Shown here: positions 24,101-35,045 of the stretch, in pieces
Numbering within the stretch: position 1 is the stretch's first letter
Layout of the letters: each line of letters begins with the position of its first letter
Made by a program: the position numbers and the translations under genes
Assembly: GCA_024345305.1 (NCBI GenBank)
Contig: BRON01000015.1
Span: 496,001 to 560,000 of the forward strand
DNA from: Mrakia gelida
Lineage: Eukaryota > Basidiomycota > Tremellomycetes > Cystofilobasidiales > Mrakiaceae
Direction: 5' to 3'
Length of the DNA stretch: 64,000 bases
Notes under the pieces: generated by a model
The model's database searches: none
Told to the model about the DNA's origin: nothing
The model's input: only the letters and a program-made list of their open reading frames with translations

Positions 24101-27100
24101 CTTCCTCTTCCTCTCGGTCGCGTTAGCGGGGAAGGGTCTCCAAGCGATGATCTTGTCGACGTCGTCGGTCCATCGGTCTACAGGAAACGAAGGGAAAAGA
24201 AACGCGCATCAGCTCGAGCTCGAAAGGAAGACGCGAGAGCGAAGGAAGAGAGAAAAGAGAGAAGATCGAGGCGACGCGAGGCGAAGACTCACAGCAATCG
24301 TGGCACGTCCACTGCTTCCACTGGTAGAACTCGGCGAGCTTGACGGGAGTAGTGGGAGTCTCGTAGTCCCATCCAGAGTCGTTGATGGGAGCGACGACTA
24401 AGAAGAGGGAAAAGAGAGGGTCAGTTTTGAACCAGACGCGACGAGTTGAGAAGGAGGGAGGATGGAAGAGAAGACTCACGATGATCGTAGTGGCAACCTC
24501 GCTTGCATCGAAGACACCTGAACAGCAACTCTCTGGGAGGAAGCTCCTCCTCTGGCTCCTCCTCGACCTTGACCTCCTCCTGCATGACGACGTCTCCATC
24601 TCCAGGGAGCTGAGCGACTCCTTCGACGACGACGGGAAGAGGGAGAGCATCCGAAGCGATGGGGTAGGAGACGTTCGACTCGACTCCTTCCATGGCTGAT
24701 CCTGATCCTGAAGCGATAGGAGCCTGACTCTGGTCGGCGACGGGAGCGAGAGCGGGGAGGGGAGCGTCGGGGACGACAGTTCCATCGGGGTTGATGGTTC
24801 CAGGGACGGGAGCGGGAGCAGCGACGATCTTGACGACGGGAGGAGGGTGGTTGTGTCCGTCGACGGTGTCGAATCCACAGGAGAAGCAGTGGGTAGTCAT
24901 GCTGCACTTCCCGCAGAGGAAGGTCTGCGAAGGATCGAGGGGAAGGAAGGGAGAACGAAGTCAGTTCGAGGTCGAGGCTGAACAAGCGCGGGACGAGATG
25001 ACACGAGAAACGAAGACTCACGGTCGCCTGGTTGACCTTGATGGTTCGAACCTTCTCTCCAGTATCAGCCGAAGCCTTCTTGAGGATCCCAGTTCGTTGG
25101 GTCTCGCTGAGGCAGCCGAAGTGGGCCTGAGGAAACAGCGCGAAACGCGTCGAGTCGTCAGTTTATGAGTGGCGTCTCTCCTCCTCTCCCACCTCCATTC
25201 CTTCCGTTCCGATTCGCACAAAGAGGAAGGCGCAAGGACTCACAGCAACACAACAGTTCTCACACTCGATCCATCCACCCATCTTGTCGATCGCCTCTCC
25301 GTCGCTCATGATGTCGTCCTCATGCTCGTCCCTCCTCTTGTTGGGCTTCCTCGACTTATTTCCTCCTCCTCGGCTCGTTCGGGCTTTGTACTTCTCGAAG
25401 AGGATATCGGCGGCGGGCTCGGAGCATTCTGTTTAACGAAACGCAGAAGAGAGTCAGCGGACGTGTCGTCGCAAAACCGAACGAGCGAAAGAGGAAGGGT
25501 AGGAGAGGGACTCACTCTCACACCCAGCTCGATGCTTCTTCAAGATCGCATCATCATCGTGAGCGAGTTCGTCCTCGTCCTCGTGATCGTAGTAGTCCTC
25601 GCTCTCGTCTCGAGTTCGTTTGGCAGCGATCGGCTTCCTTTTGGTGGTGGTGAAGGCGTCGTCGTCCGAGGACTGCAGAAAAACATAAGCGAGCGAGAGC
25701 GAGTCAGTTCCGAGCGAGGGTTAGTCGATAGAGTGGATTATCGAGAGATGGGACGCACTCCTCGAGCTTTCCTAGAAGGTCGAACGGCTCGACCTGAGGA
25801 TCGCTTTCCTCCAGACGCGTACGAGGCGGCGTCTTCCTCCTCACTGTCTCGAGATCCAGACTGGAGTGGAACGAGGCGCCGAGGGAGCGAGTCAGGACGT
25901 GAGATGTGGAAGAACGAGGTGGGAAGGGGGAGACTCGAAGAAAGGGAAGAGTTGGAGGGGAAAGGGAAAGGACGAAAAGGAGGGAAGGAGATCGAAACGA
26001 AGCTCACCTGTCCCGAAGACCTCCTCGACAACTTAGCGGGAACGGGTGCATCGGTAACTCCATCCTCTCGAAGAGACTTCTGAACTCGAGTAGTTCGAGT
26101 TGATGACCTAGAGAGCGAATCAAAAGGAAGAAAGACGTTGAGCTCGCGAACACACCAAACACGAACGTCGAAGAGGGGAAGAGCTGACTGACCTAGTAGG
26201 TTTCTCTCCGTCCTCCTCTCCACCATATCCATCACTCTCCTCCTCCTCCTCACTCCCATCCTCCTCTTCGCTCTCACTCTCGATCTCATCCTGCTCGTCC
26301 GGGTTCAAGTTGACGTTGACGGTCTTCCTCTCGACGACCTTCACCTTTCCCTTCCCCTTCCCACCGTCCGCTCCACCGGCGACCTGAGGAGCAGCAGCAG
26401 GTCTCTTGACCTTGATCTTGAGGGTAGAGGGAGCTTCGTCCTCCTCGCTGCTGACTTCGCTGAGATCGTCGTCCTCGTCCTCGTCGTGTTCGGCGTAGGA
26501 GGCTTTGGGCTTGGAGGCTGCTCGTCGAGAGGGAAGCGCACCGGAGGAGGACGCTCCAGGGGAGGAGACGGCCGAAGAGACGTTGGATCGAGGTGGTTTG
26601 GGGATGGAGACCTTGGCGGGTAGGTCTTCAGGACGGACGTTGGCGGTGGCGAGGTTGAAGGGAGGAAGGGTTCCAGTTCGAACGGCGTGGTCTGAGAGGG
26701 CAGAGAGGGAGGGAGGGCGAGACGAGGGAGGTAGATAGTTGGTCAGCTCATAAACGCGAAGTTCGAGGAAAGTAAGCGTGGTGGATATGTACCGTAGGCT
26801 GTAGAACGAGAGGAGAGTCGAATTTGGCAGTCAGCTCTCGATGAGATGGAAGGAGAGGATGGGGAGGGAGGAAGGGAGGGAAGGGAAAGGGAAAGCTGAC
26901 CTTGAACCAACTGAGGGTATCGAGACGAGTCTTGGAGCAAGAGCTGTAGGAGAAACGACAAATCGACGTGGACGAAGAAGAAGATAGGGTCAGCGATCCG
27001 ACTGACTATAGTAGAAGCTTGTAAACCTCTCTCAGCGGGAGAAGAGAGGACGAGAGAAGATCGATGAGCTCTCTCTTCACGTCACTCCCTTCCCTTCCTC

Positions 27101-27558
27101 CCTTCCCCCTCTCCTTCCTCCACCTCCTCGTATACAAGACTCACCTTCCGAACCAGACCTCCCCTAGTCTCGACCCAGTATCCAGCTACGCTATCTGTAG
27201 CAGCAGCTCGGATCATAACGAACTCTCCCTGATCTCCTCCTTGACTCGTTCCATCGTTCGCTCCTCCCATAGGTCCTGACTGAACATGGGATGAGCTGGC
27301 TTGACTCCCAGGGACGGTAGCCCATCCGCCGTTCGACTGAGGACTCGAAGCCATAGGAGGCTGAGCTCCTCCAGGGATGAGGTCCAAGAGCTGACGGTGC
27401 TGAGCTTGAGGAGGAGGAGGAGCTGAAGAAGCGGCAGCTGCTGCCTGCTGCTGCTGTTGGTGGTGGAGCGAGAGGGAGTCGAGAGAGGGAGCGACGAAGG
27501 GAGGAGCGGGAGGGAGAAGAGGGTTGAAAGGGGGTGGGGGTGGACCGCTGGGTTCCAT
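18135..27558 (-). CDS. Mit1/CHD (Mi-2-like) chromatin-remodelling ATPase with PHD fingers and chromodomain
   Basis: A gene of 9.4 kb broken by some thirty short introns, encoding a nuclear SNF2-family nucleosome remodeller. Order along the protein: Pro/Gln-rich N-terminus with polyQ (27558-27100); acidic disordered region (26340-25560); PHD-type zinc fingers (about 25430-24470: [40 protein letters not shown]); WTCHDC and a chromodomain-like [14 protein letters not shown] (about 24060-24020); SNF2 ATPase with DDMGLGKT (about 22690-22655) and DEGQRLKSD (about 21840); helicase C domain ending in [13 protein letters not shown] (about 20160-20118). Several helicase exons are 20-30 nt. The PHD-chromo-SNF2 order and the DEGQ box point to the fungal Mit1 subtype, part of histone-deacetylase silencing complexes. 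A late CPYCS motif precedes the end EIAKLEDVA at 18135. Exact exons are not all resolved. Confidence 0.85.
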
Positions 27559-28911
27559 GCGAGAAGAGAGGGGGGGAAGAAGAAGAGACGACGGTGGGGG
27601 GAGGGAGGAGAGGGGGAGGACGCGTCTGCTGGGAGGAGGTCGATGAGTTGAGCAGAAAACTGCGGAAACTGCTGGAAGAAGTCAAAAATCTGCAGGCTAC
27701 ATTTCCATCTCGCCTTTCTCGGCTCTACAGAGGAAAACGTACCAGCAAACCAAGGAAGAAAGACGCGTTTTTCTTCGAGGTGTTCGACAAAGAAAAACAA
27801 GGGGAAGAGATGGGTAAACGAAGGTGGAGGTCTCACTGGGAGGTTGATCGTTCGTTTCGCTCAAGATCCGCTTTAATTCGACGTCTGTCGTCGGGTCGAG
27901 TTCTAGATGAGCCATTGGGCTTGGAGACTCGTCTTTGTGCGCGCAAAACGAGAGAGGGAAGTGAACGAGAGAGCGACGCGTCGCGATCGTCTCGTCGGGT
28001 TCGACTGAGTCTGAGGCGACCTGTGACAGACTCTCTTCGGTTTCATCTTCTTATCATCAAATCTTCGATGCATATCTTCGAGCGCACGTAAGTAGCGGCA
28101 AGTGAAGGACTCTTGAAAGCAGAGCGAAGAACTTGAAACGCGAGTCACGACGCAGCGCGATCTACGTTCGAAGACTGCTGGGTGGTTCACTACCGTTTGT
28201 CTGACAGCTATTGAGAGCTCAGCATCTCGAGATCTATACTGGACCAGTCCTCGGTAGGTATTGCGCTCTTATTCGCTCGTCGTCCTCGTCGTCCTCGTTG
28301 TTGCTCGTTCTGCTCGTCGCTTTCTTGTCGGCCTCTTTGCTCTCTCCCTATCCTTCTTTATCCTTTTGAAATCTTCACTGACTCGTCTCCACATCTCGTA
28401 ACGTCTGTGCACGCCGTGGACCATCCTCTTCACAACTTCGAACGATTCGTTTTCACTTTTCCTCTTCGACGATCGTTCTCGCTCGACGCGTCGCGTTCCA
28501 TCTCTTTTCTTCACTGCTCTCTCGTTTTCATTGCTTCTCGCTCGTCCCCACACCTTGGACGTGATATATTTGCTCTCTTATAGGTCAGACGTGATAGGTT
28601 CACCCCTCAAAAAGAACGCTATCGAAGCAAATCGGGGGCGCGAGAAGAGTTGAGAAGTTGGCGACGCGGCGTTCTGATCCGTAGCGGAGGATTCCATTGA
28701 GGGAAGCAGCTTTGTTCTCTGGTAGGGAGAGGGGGGTGGAGGTCGTTGCTGGGGTTCTTGAGAACGCTAGAGTATAGCTGCGAGTCCCAGGAATGTTTTC
28801 GAAAGGTCGAATCGATCGCCCAAAGGGAGGAAAGAGAAAGGCAGACGAGCTCAGCGCTTCGCCCTTTTTTCCTTCAAACGGTCACCCTATCGCAGCTCCC
28901 TCCTCTCCCCC
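27559..28911. promoter_or_regulatory. 1.35-kb divergent upstream region, remodeller / F-box gene
   Basis: Separates the start codons of the remodeller (27558, minus) and the F-box gene (28912, plus). It contains three or four ACGCGT sites (about 27620, 27771, 27976, 28486) and AT-richer DNA around 28030-28080 and 28550-28600. Short ORFs on both strands lack support. Probably two promoters and long 5' UTRs. Confidence 0.45.
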
Positions 28912-30900
28912 ATGCCGTTCTCGTCGCACTGGCTCTCGACTCTGGAGAGGGCTCTGGACCTCTTGCACCATGGGCACTACGACGAAGCCTTGCTAGCTTT
29001 CGACGAGGTGAGTACGAGGTCCGATCACCTTCAGCCCTCGTTGAGCTCGATTCCTTCTTCCCCTCTTCCTCGAGCGCTGACTCGCTCCCTGTATCTTCCG
29101 TTAGGTCGCTCGTGAACAAGGACCAGAGTATCAGCTCTTCGCTTCTCGAAAGGAAGTCATGTCGAGGCTCAAGGCGTTGGACCTCTCGTCTGATGGGAGG
29201 GGTGATCTGGACGCTCACATGAAGCAGGTTCGGATGGAGGAGGCGATGGGGAGGGAGGCTCAGAACGAAGGAATCACCCTTGTGAGTCTCCTCTCATTCT
29301 CGCATTCAACTGTTACGGTGTATCTACTGGGTCGCGAAGAAGAGCAGACGTCGGAGCTTCTCTGGGAGGCTAGCGGCCTCCTCAAAACACTTCGTTCGTT
29401 CGTCGAGCTGACCCTCCTCTCGCCTCGCTCCCGGTTCTTCCCTTTTCTCTTCCTCTCCAGGAATCGATGCACCTCTTCCACCTCCTTCACCAGTTCCCAG
29501 CCAACCTCCGGGAACTCATCATCTCCAGAGACCCTCAAACCTACTACCACTCCCAACAACTCAAACTCGCCGAAGGGCTCGTCACGGACGAACGAAACGT
29601 TCGAGCAGCTCGTCGGAACCACGTCGACAACCTCCCCGCCGAACTCATCTCCAAGATCGCAAGATATGTCCTCGCCGCCGCAGAAGACGAGATGTCCTAC
29701 CGAGTAGGACCTCAACGGGAGCGAGCACCCTACACCCTCGCCGCCGTTTCTCAACGATGGAGGAGAGTCGTCCTTTCCTCGCCGTCACTCTGGGGGGCCT
29801 TCGATCTCACGGCGGATCATGGTGCTATGCAGGTCAACCGGACGCTGGAGAAGGGGATCCTGAGGAGGATATGGGTGGAGGAGCGAGAGGTTTACGTGGA
29901 GGAGCCGGAGGAGAAAAGGGGACAGGTCGTCGCGTTCGATTTGCTGAAGGGACATCTCGGAGCGACCGAGGAGCTCAACATCCCTCTGGACGCGACTTCG
30001 AACTTGGACAGGTTTTGGAAACTCTGGGACTCGCCTGGCTTCTCCCTCAAGGTCCTCAAGCTTCGCTACCTCGAGCCGTGGGCGGACGGAGACGTCGCCG
30101 ACGAAGTCCTCAACTATCGACCATTCCCCACTCCCCCTCCCCTCTACCTCAGCCTTTCCTCCCTCACCAACCTCACCTTCGAAGGGTTCGACTTCCGTCT
30201 AGGCTCCTCCATCCTCCCTCTCCTCGAACGCCTCCCCAACCTCAAACATCTCCACCTCGACCCCTGCTCCGTCGATTTCGCACTCCCCGACGCGACTCCC
30301 TCCAACCCAACCCTCATTCACCTTCCCAACCTTCTCTCCCTCAGCGTCCGAGGAAGCATTGAACAATCACCTCGTAACCCATCTTCCCTCGCTTTCCTCC
30401 TCCCCAAACTCGAGGTCCTCCACCAGCACATGAAGGAAAGCTCGTTCGCCCTCTTCCTCTTCCCTCCCTCTCCTCACCCTCCAAACACGACGCACCTCCA
30501 CGCTCTCGACATCGTCTGGAACGAGATCGCGGACGAAGCAACCTTCCTCGACCACCTCGTCCAGCTTCACGCCCTCAAGGACCTCCACATCGGATACCTC
30601 TCAATCACTGACGCGACGCTGGATCGGCTCGTCTGGCCAAGCGAAGAGGAGGGAGGAGAGGGCTGCTGCCCTCTTCTCGAGAGGTTGGACGTCTCGAATC
30701 AACTCCCTGGATACACGAGCGAGGCGCTCGTACGAATGGTCGCGTCGAGGAGAACGGGATCGTTGGAGGGACGAGGTTGTCGCGACCTCGAGGAGTTGAC
30801 GGTTCGAAACGGGATGGGTTGGCCTGGGGAGGGGAAGGACCTAAGGAAGGTAGAGGGACTGCTGAGGGAGCAGGTTGGAAAGCTGGTATCGGGTTGGTGA
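28912..30900 (+). CDS. F-box/LRR protein with TPR-like N-terminus
   Basis: Predicted 570-residue protein in three exons (28912-29007, 29105-29281, 29461-30900), in phase. The N-terminus WLSTLERALDLLHHGHYDEALLAFDE looks like one tetratricopeptide-type helical hairpin. In the long last exon an F-box reads VDNLPAELISKIARYVLAA, followed by LAAVSQRWRRVVLSSPSLWG, the usual basidiomycete F-box ending. The remaining 350 residues contain repeating LxxLxLxx-type segments (NLKHLHLDP, NLLSLSVRG, LEVLHQHM, ALKDLHIGYLSI, LERLDVSN) consistent with leucine-rich repeats. The expected role is substrate recognition in an SCF ubiquitin ligase. The protein lacks the cysteine module of copies A-C. Intron 2 is 179 nt, longer than usual here. 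The target is unknown. Confidence 0.85.
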
Positions 30901-31366
30901 GAGGAGGGGGGGGGAGGGTCGTTCGCTTCGTTCAGTTTTGCTATCTCTGTTTCTTGATCTTTTTGGGTTATCTCTGCGGTTCTCCTCGTGTTTTCGTTAG
31001 CGTCTTCTCTGTGCTACGGTCTATCTTACTTTCAACTATATACTTAGCTCGTCTCGGTCTATATCAATGCCTCTCTCGTCTCTTGTTCAGCGAGGAAAGG
31101 AGACGTCGACGCGATCCGAAGCTTGACGCGTCTCGCTTCTCACACTGCCTTCCTCCGGCAGAACTAGATCGGCAAGGACTGAGCCTTGATCACTCTGGTG
31201 TATCTGTCAAGCTGTCTCAGGGGAGCCGTGAGAACGACACCTGAAAACAAGAACGAAAGACGGAGGCAGAAGGAGGAGGCAGCCAGCTCAAAACGAGCTC
31301 GACGCTCCCTTCCCCCTCCTGCTCCCATCCACGACCCCCTCTACCCGAGCATCCTTCGTTTTCGCC
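30901..31366. other. Intergenic region with G-run
   Basis: 466 bp between two plus-strand genes. It starts with a run of nine or more G just after the stop (about 30906-30915), then a T-rich 3' region (30940-31080) and GACGCGTC near 31127 ahead of F-box copy B. No gene. Confidence 0.45.
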
Positions 31367-33652
31367 ATGCGCACCACGAGATCTCGAGCTGTTGCCTCTG
31401 TGAGTACACTCATCCGGAAAGGAGACGGCTGGGATGTCACGGGCGAGAAGGGGACGCATAGGTGGAGGAGGAGGACAGAAAGACTGACCTCGACGGCCGT
31501 TCCCTTCCTCTTTGCCCTTCCTCAGCACTGCATCATCATCAGAGTCCCTGTTGAGATCGTCACTCATATCCTGAAGTTCTCCAACATCGAAGCCTCCGAA
31601 CTTGCAGCAGTAGCTGGGACCTGTAGATATTTGAGAGCGGTCAGTTCCTTCATCTCGCTCCGCCTTTCCTCCTCCTTCCTTCCTCCACTGACCTCTCTCT
31701 TCCTCGTCGTTTGACCTCTAATTCAGATCGCTAGCCCTCTCTTGCTCCAGAACATCAACTTCATCGGAGACAAGAAGTCGAGCTTCGCTCCTTTGGAAGC
31801 TTTGATCGGGAACGCAGCGAAGGGATACCTCGTTCGGTGAGCTCTCATCCTTCCTTCCCTCTCTTCCTGAAACTCTCGACATCCTCGCATCCTCTCAGCT
31901 GACGCCCACCATCGTTTATCTAGATCTCTCACCATCCAAGAGCCCAAGACCACCATCGCTTCGAACCGAGCAGTCATCTACAGCAACCTCCTCTCCCAGG
32001 CCCTCGACGTCCTCGTTCACCTCACCTCCCTCTCCATCCCTTTCGCTCTCCTCAATCAAACCGTCCTTGTCAAAATCTACAATTCCTCCTCCGTTCAAAC
32101 CCTCTCTCTCTCCCCTGCTCATCTACATCAAAACAATCTCGACCTCCCCTCCCGAGTCGCTTTCCCCGCCAGACAAAATCCTCTCCTCGTCACCTCACTC
32201 AAGACGCTACTCGTCGGAAACTCGAGCTCCATCTCTACGAGGTTCATCGCGAACCTCCTCGACTTCTTCACCTTCCATTCAATCGGAGTTGACGCCATCA
32301 GCCTCCAGTACTACCGTACCAAGTCGTCGTTCGGATCCTTCCTCACCGCGAACCCGTACCAGTCACTCCGGTCGGTGGAGATCTCCCTCCTCCCGACCTC
32401 CTTCACCCCTTGCATCAGCTGGCTCACTCGGGTCATCGCCGCTCAACCCTCTCTCGTCACGTTGGAGTACAGTATCCTCAACTTCCTCGAAGGCTTTCAG
32501 CTCGGGTCGAAGAGCTGGGTCGGATGGTTGGACGGAAACTTGGTTCTTCCTGACCAGTCGTTCGATGAGGCCTGGGTCGGAGTGATCGCTAAGAAGCTGA
32601 ACCTCAGAATGGAGAGAGGGGGTGCGGACGAGAACTTCATCACCTCGAACATGGGCATCCAATTTCATCCTGGAACTGTCCTCAAGCCTTCCCACATCCA
32701 AGCCATCTTCGACTTCGAACCCTGCGCTCTCACCCTCTCCATCGCTCCCTCGGTCTTCCACAGTCCCATCTCTATGTGCTGGTCGGACTGGGTAACTCTT
32801 CGCCTCCTTCTTTCCCACAGTTCTGGCTCGAGCATACGCTGATCGATCCCTCCTTCTCGCTCGTCGTTTCTTCCAGCTCGCCACCGCGGCGTTGGTTCGC
32901 TCCCACCGCTACCTCGAATGCGTTTCACTCTTCTGCTCCGTCACGCCCATCACCACCGTATCCAACGTCATCTCATGCTCGTCCTCTTGCTACGACACCC
33001 TCCTCCAAACCCATCCCTCCCTTCACGCTGCAACGGAGCTCGTAGGAGGATACGCGTCGCTCTTCAAACTTTCGATCAACCTCAACCTCGAACGTCTTCG
33101 AGCTCTCGGAGACTCACCTCACGGGGAGATCCTCGACGTAACGTGGATCGTCTTTGGGAAGGAGGACGTCATTGTTGAGTACGAGGGAGTGGGTGTCGAG
33201 CCGATTGGAGGAGGGACGAAGAAGCTCGTTTTCGCCGAGGCAGGAGAGACGAGGTCCCTCGAGGAGAAGCTCTTGGACTGTCATTGCTTCGTTTGTGGTG
33301 ATGGAGGGGCGATGGTGGATCCTATCTCGGCCATCAGGAGATGTGGAGTCGAGGAGGTGAGGGTAGCTCTTGCGCTTGGAGGCTTTGACTTGGACGACTT
33401 CGACGCGAGGTGAGTTCTCTCATCCCCTCTCTTGTTCCCTCTTTCTTTCACTTTCGGATCTCAACTGACCTCGGCTCCTTTTTCTTTCTCTTCCCTCCTC
33501 TCCAGACCTCCAACGCAACCCGTCGACGAAGACTCCTTCGAGACCTTCCTTCGGTGAGCTCGACCTCGACCTCCCCTCCCTCTCTTCTCGTCTCCTCCGA
33601 CGCGTTCTAACTACCCTCTCGTCTCGCCTTCCCTACCAGATCCACCACTTGA
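31367..33652 (+). CDS. F-box-like protein with C-terminal cysteine module, family copy B
   Basis: Predicted 572 residues, seven exons: 31367-31399, 31526-31639, 31727-31836, 31924-32791, 32877-33409, 33506-33553, 33640-33652, all in phase. Its exon plan mirrors copy A (8176-10441): an 11-codon first exon, an F-box exon (RVPVEIVTHILKF, GTCRYLRA), the next exon opening IASPLL, a long exon ending SDW, a long C-terminal exon ending FDAR, a 48-nt exon ending FETFLR, and a 13-nt last exon. The C-terminal part carries CSSSC (32976-32990) followed by HPSLHAATELVGGY, which is almost identical in copy A, then CHCFVCG, DP-x5-CG and EVRVAL..GGFDLDDFDAR. The middle is much more diverged between copies than either end. 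It is probably an SCF adaptor of a lineage-specific family; function unknown. Confidence 0.8.
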
Positions 33653-35045
33653 TCGTACTTCTCTACTCGCACCTGGATTCTCGCTATTTGGAGCAACGCA
33701 TCCAAGGAGCTCTCGCTGTCGACGACGGGAGGAGGGAGGGAGGGACGACGTCGCTTGCTTGTCTTTTATCTTTGTCTTCACCTTTTCCGTGTTCTCGGAA
33801 GCTCAGCATCACCACTTCCACCTCCTCCGACCCTCGTCTCGATCTCTTCCACCTAGATCATCTCTCTTCAACTCTCATCCTCTCTCATCGACCAAAAGAC
33901 GCGACGACGACGCTCTCGTTCCCAAAGCGGCCTCGCTCTTCGACTTCTTCTTCGTCGTTCATCAACGTGCTCGAAAAAAGGCCGCGATCGAGCATATACC
34001 GGTAAGTTTTAATCTACGAGGGTCGGTGACTGACTCCGTCGTTCCTTCTAGAACGCATCCATCAACAAGCAACACGGGAAGATTCTGAACCGACGCGAGC
34101 GGCGATCTCTTCTCTTTTCCTCGACTCGCGCTGTATAGCCTTTCTCCTTCTATCTCGCAAAGCAGAGCCCACCCTCTGCTCTACAAGTGCAAACCTCGGC
34201 CTGAGAACCAAACCAAACCGAGGCCTTCCCTTTCTTTCGACGCGTCGAGCGGGGAGGGCGAGGAGGGAGGCCGAGGGACGCGTCGTCCTTTTTTCGTCCT
34301 CGGACCGTGTCGTGATCAACAACGAATGCGAACGACTCACTGCTGGTTTCTGGTTGGATGAAAGGAGGAAGGGGACAAAGGGAGAAGTTCCGGAAGAATT
34401 AGTCTTTGCGTTTGATGCGAGGAAGGAAAAAAAGCCCAGAGCCAGACCTTCGCGAACCAACCGGCGGGAGAGCAAAAGGCAAAGGACGAACCCGGTCTCG
34501 CTTGCTTTGCTCGTGCTGTGTTGTTGTGTTTTTTTCTTGTCCTCTCGCTTCGTCTTGCTTACTAGAGAGTGACAATTTTTGGAGCTGTGTGGGCTGAGTG
34601 AGCGAGAGGGCAGTGATCCGTTACCGAACTCGCTTCGCTTTTTCGACGCGTCCCCCTGCTCCCCCAGAAGAAAGGTCGAGCTCGACTGCGTGAAAGGGCG
34701 AAAGTGGCCGCGAGAGGGAAAGCGAGGCAGCCACAGACGAAGGAACCAAACGACGACCTCTCTCTCCCTTCCTTTCCTTCCTCCCTCTTCCCTCTTCTTT
34801 CCTCCTTCCAACGACCACCCACGATTCCTCCTTCTCTCCCACCCCCCTCCTCCCCCCTTACTCGGTCCCTCCCTCTCTCTACCCGTCCTCGTCGGTCGAG
34901 ATCGTTCCTCACCCCCTCGACCTCCTCAACTTCTGCCGGCCAACACACCCCCTCCTCGCACTCTGCTTTCCGGAACCCTCCTTCTTCTATCCACCACCAC
35001 CACCATCACCACTCGCATAAGAGTCGCTCCAGCGTACCTTCCAAG
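33653..35045. promoter_or_regulatory. 1.4-kb region with pyrimidine-rich SUR1-type promoter
   Basis: No gene supported. From about 34750 to 35030 the plus strand is strikingly C/T-rich (long ctccctcc runs), a common layout just upstream of highly used basidiomycete genes. ACGCGT sites sit at about 34237, 34277 and 34645. ORFs crossing the region begin at non-ATG codons or have no motif. Confidence 0.45.

Noticed and set aside
27559..28190. Extra ORFs between the remodeller and the F-box gene
   Set aside because: Low-complexity Arg/Ser/Glu reading frames without splice structure; best explained as divergent promoters.
29282..29460. Hidden exon inside the 179-nt intron of the F-box/LRR gene
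   Set aside because: Candidate GAGCAG acceptors with GTTCGT donors give the wrong phase for the downstream F-box frame.
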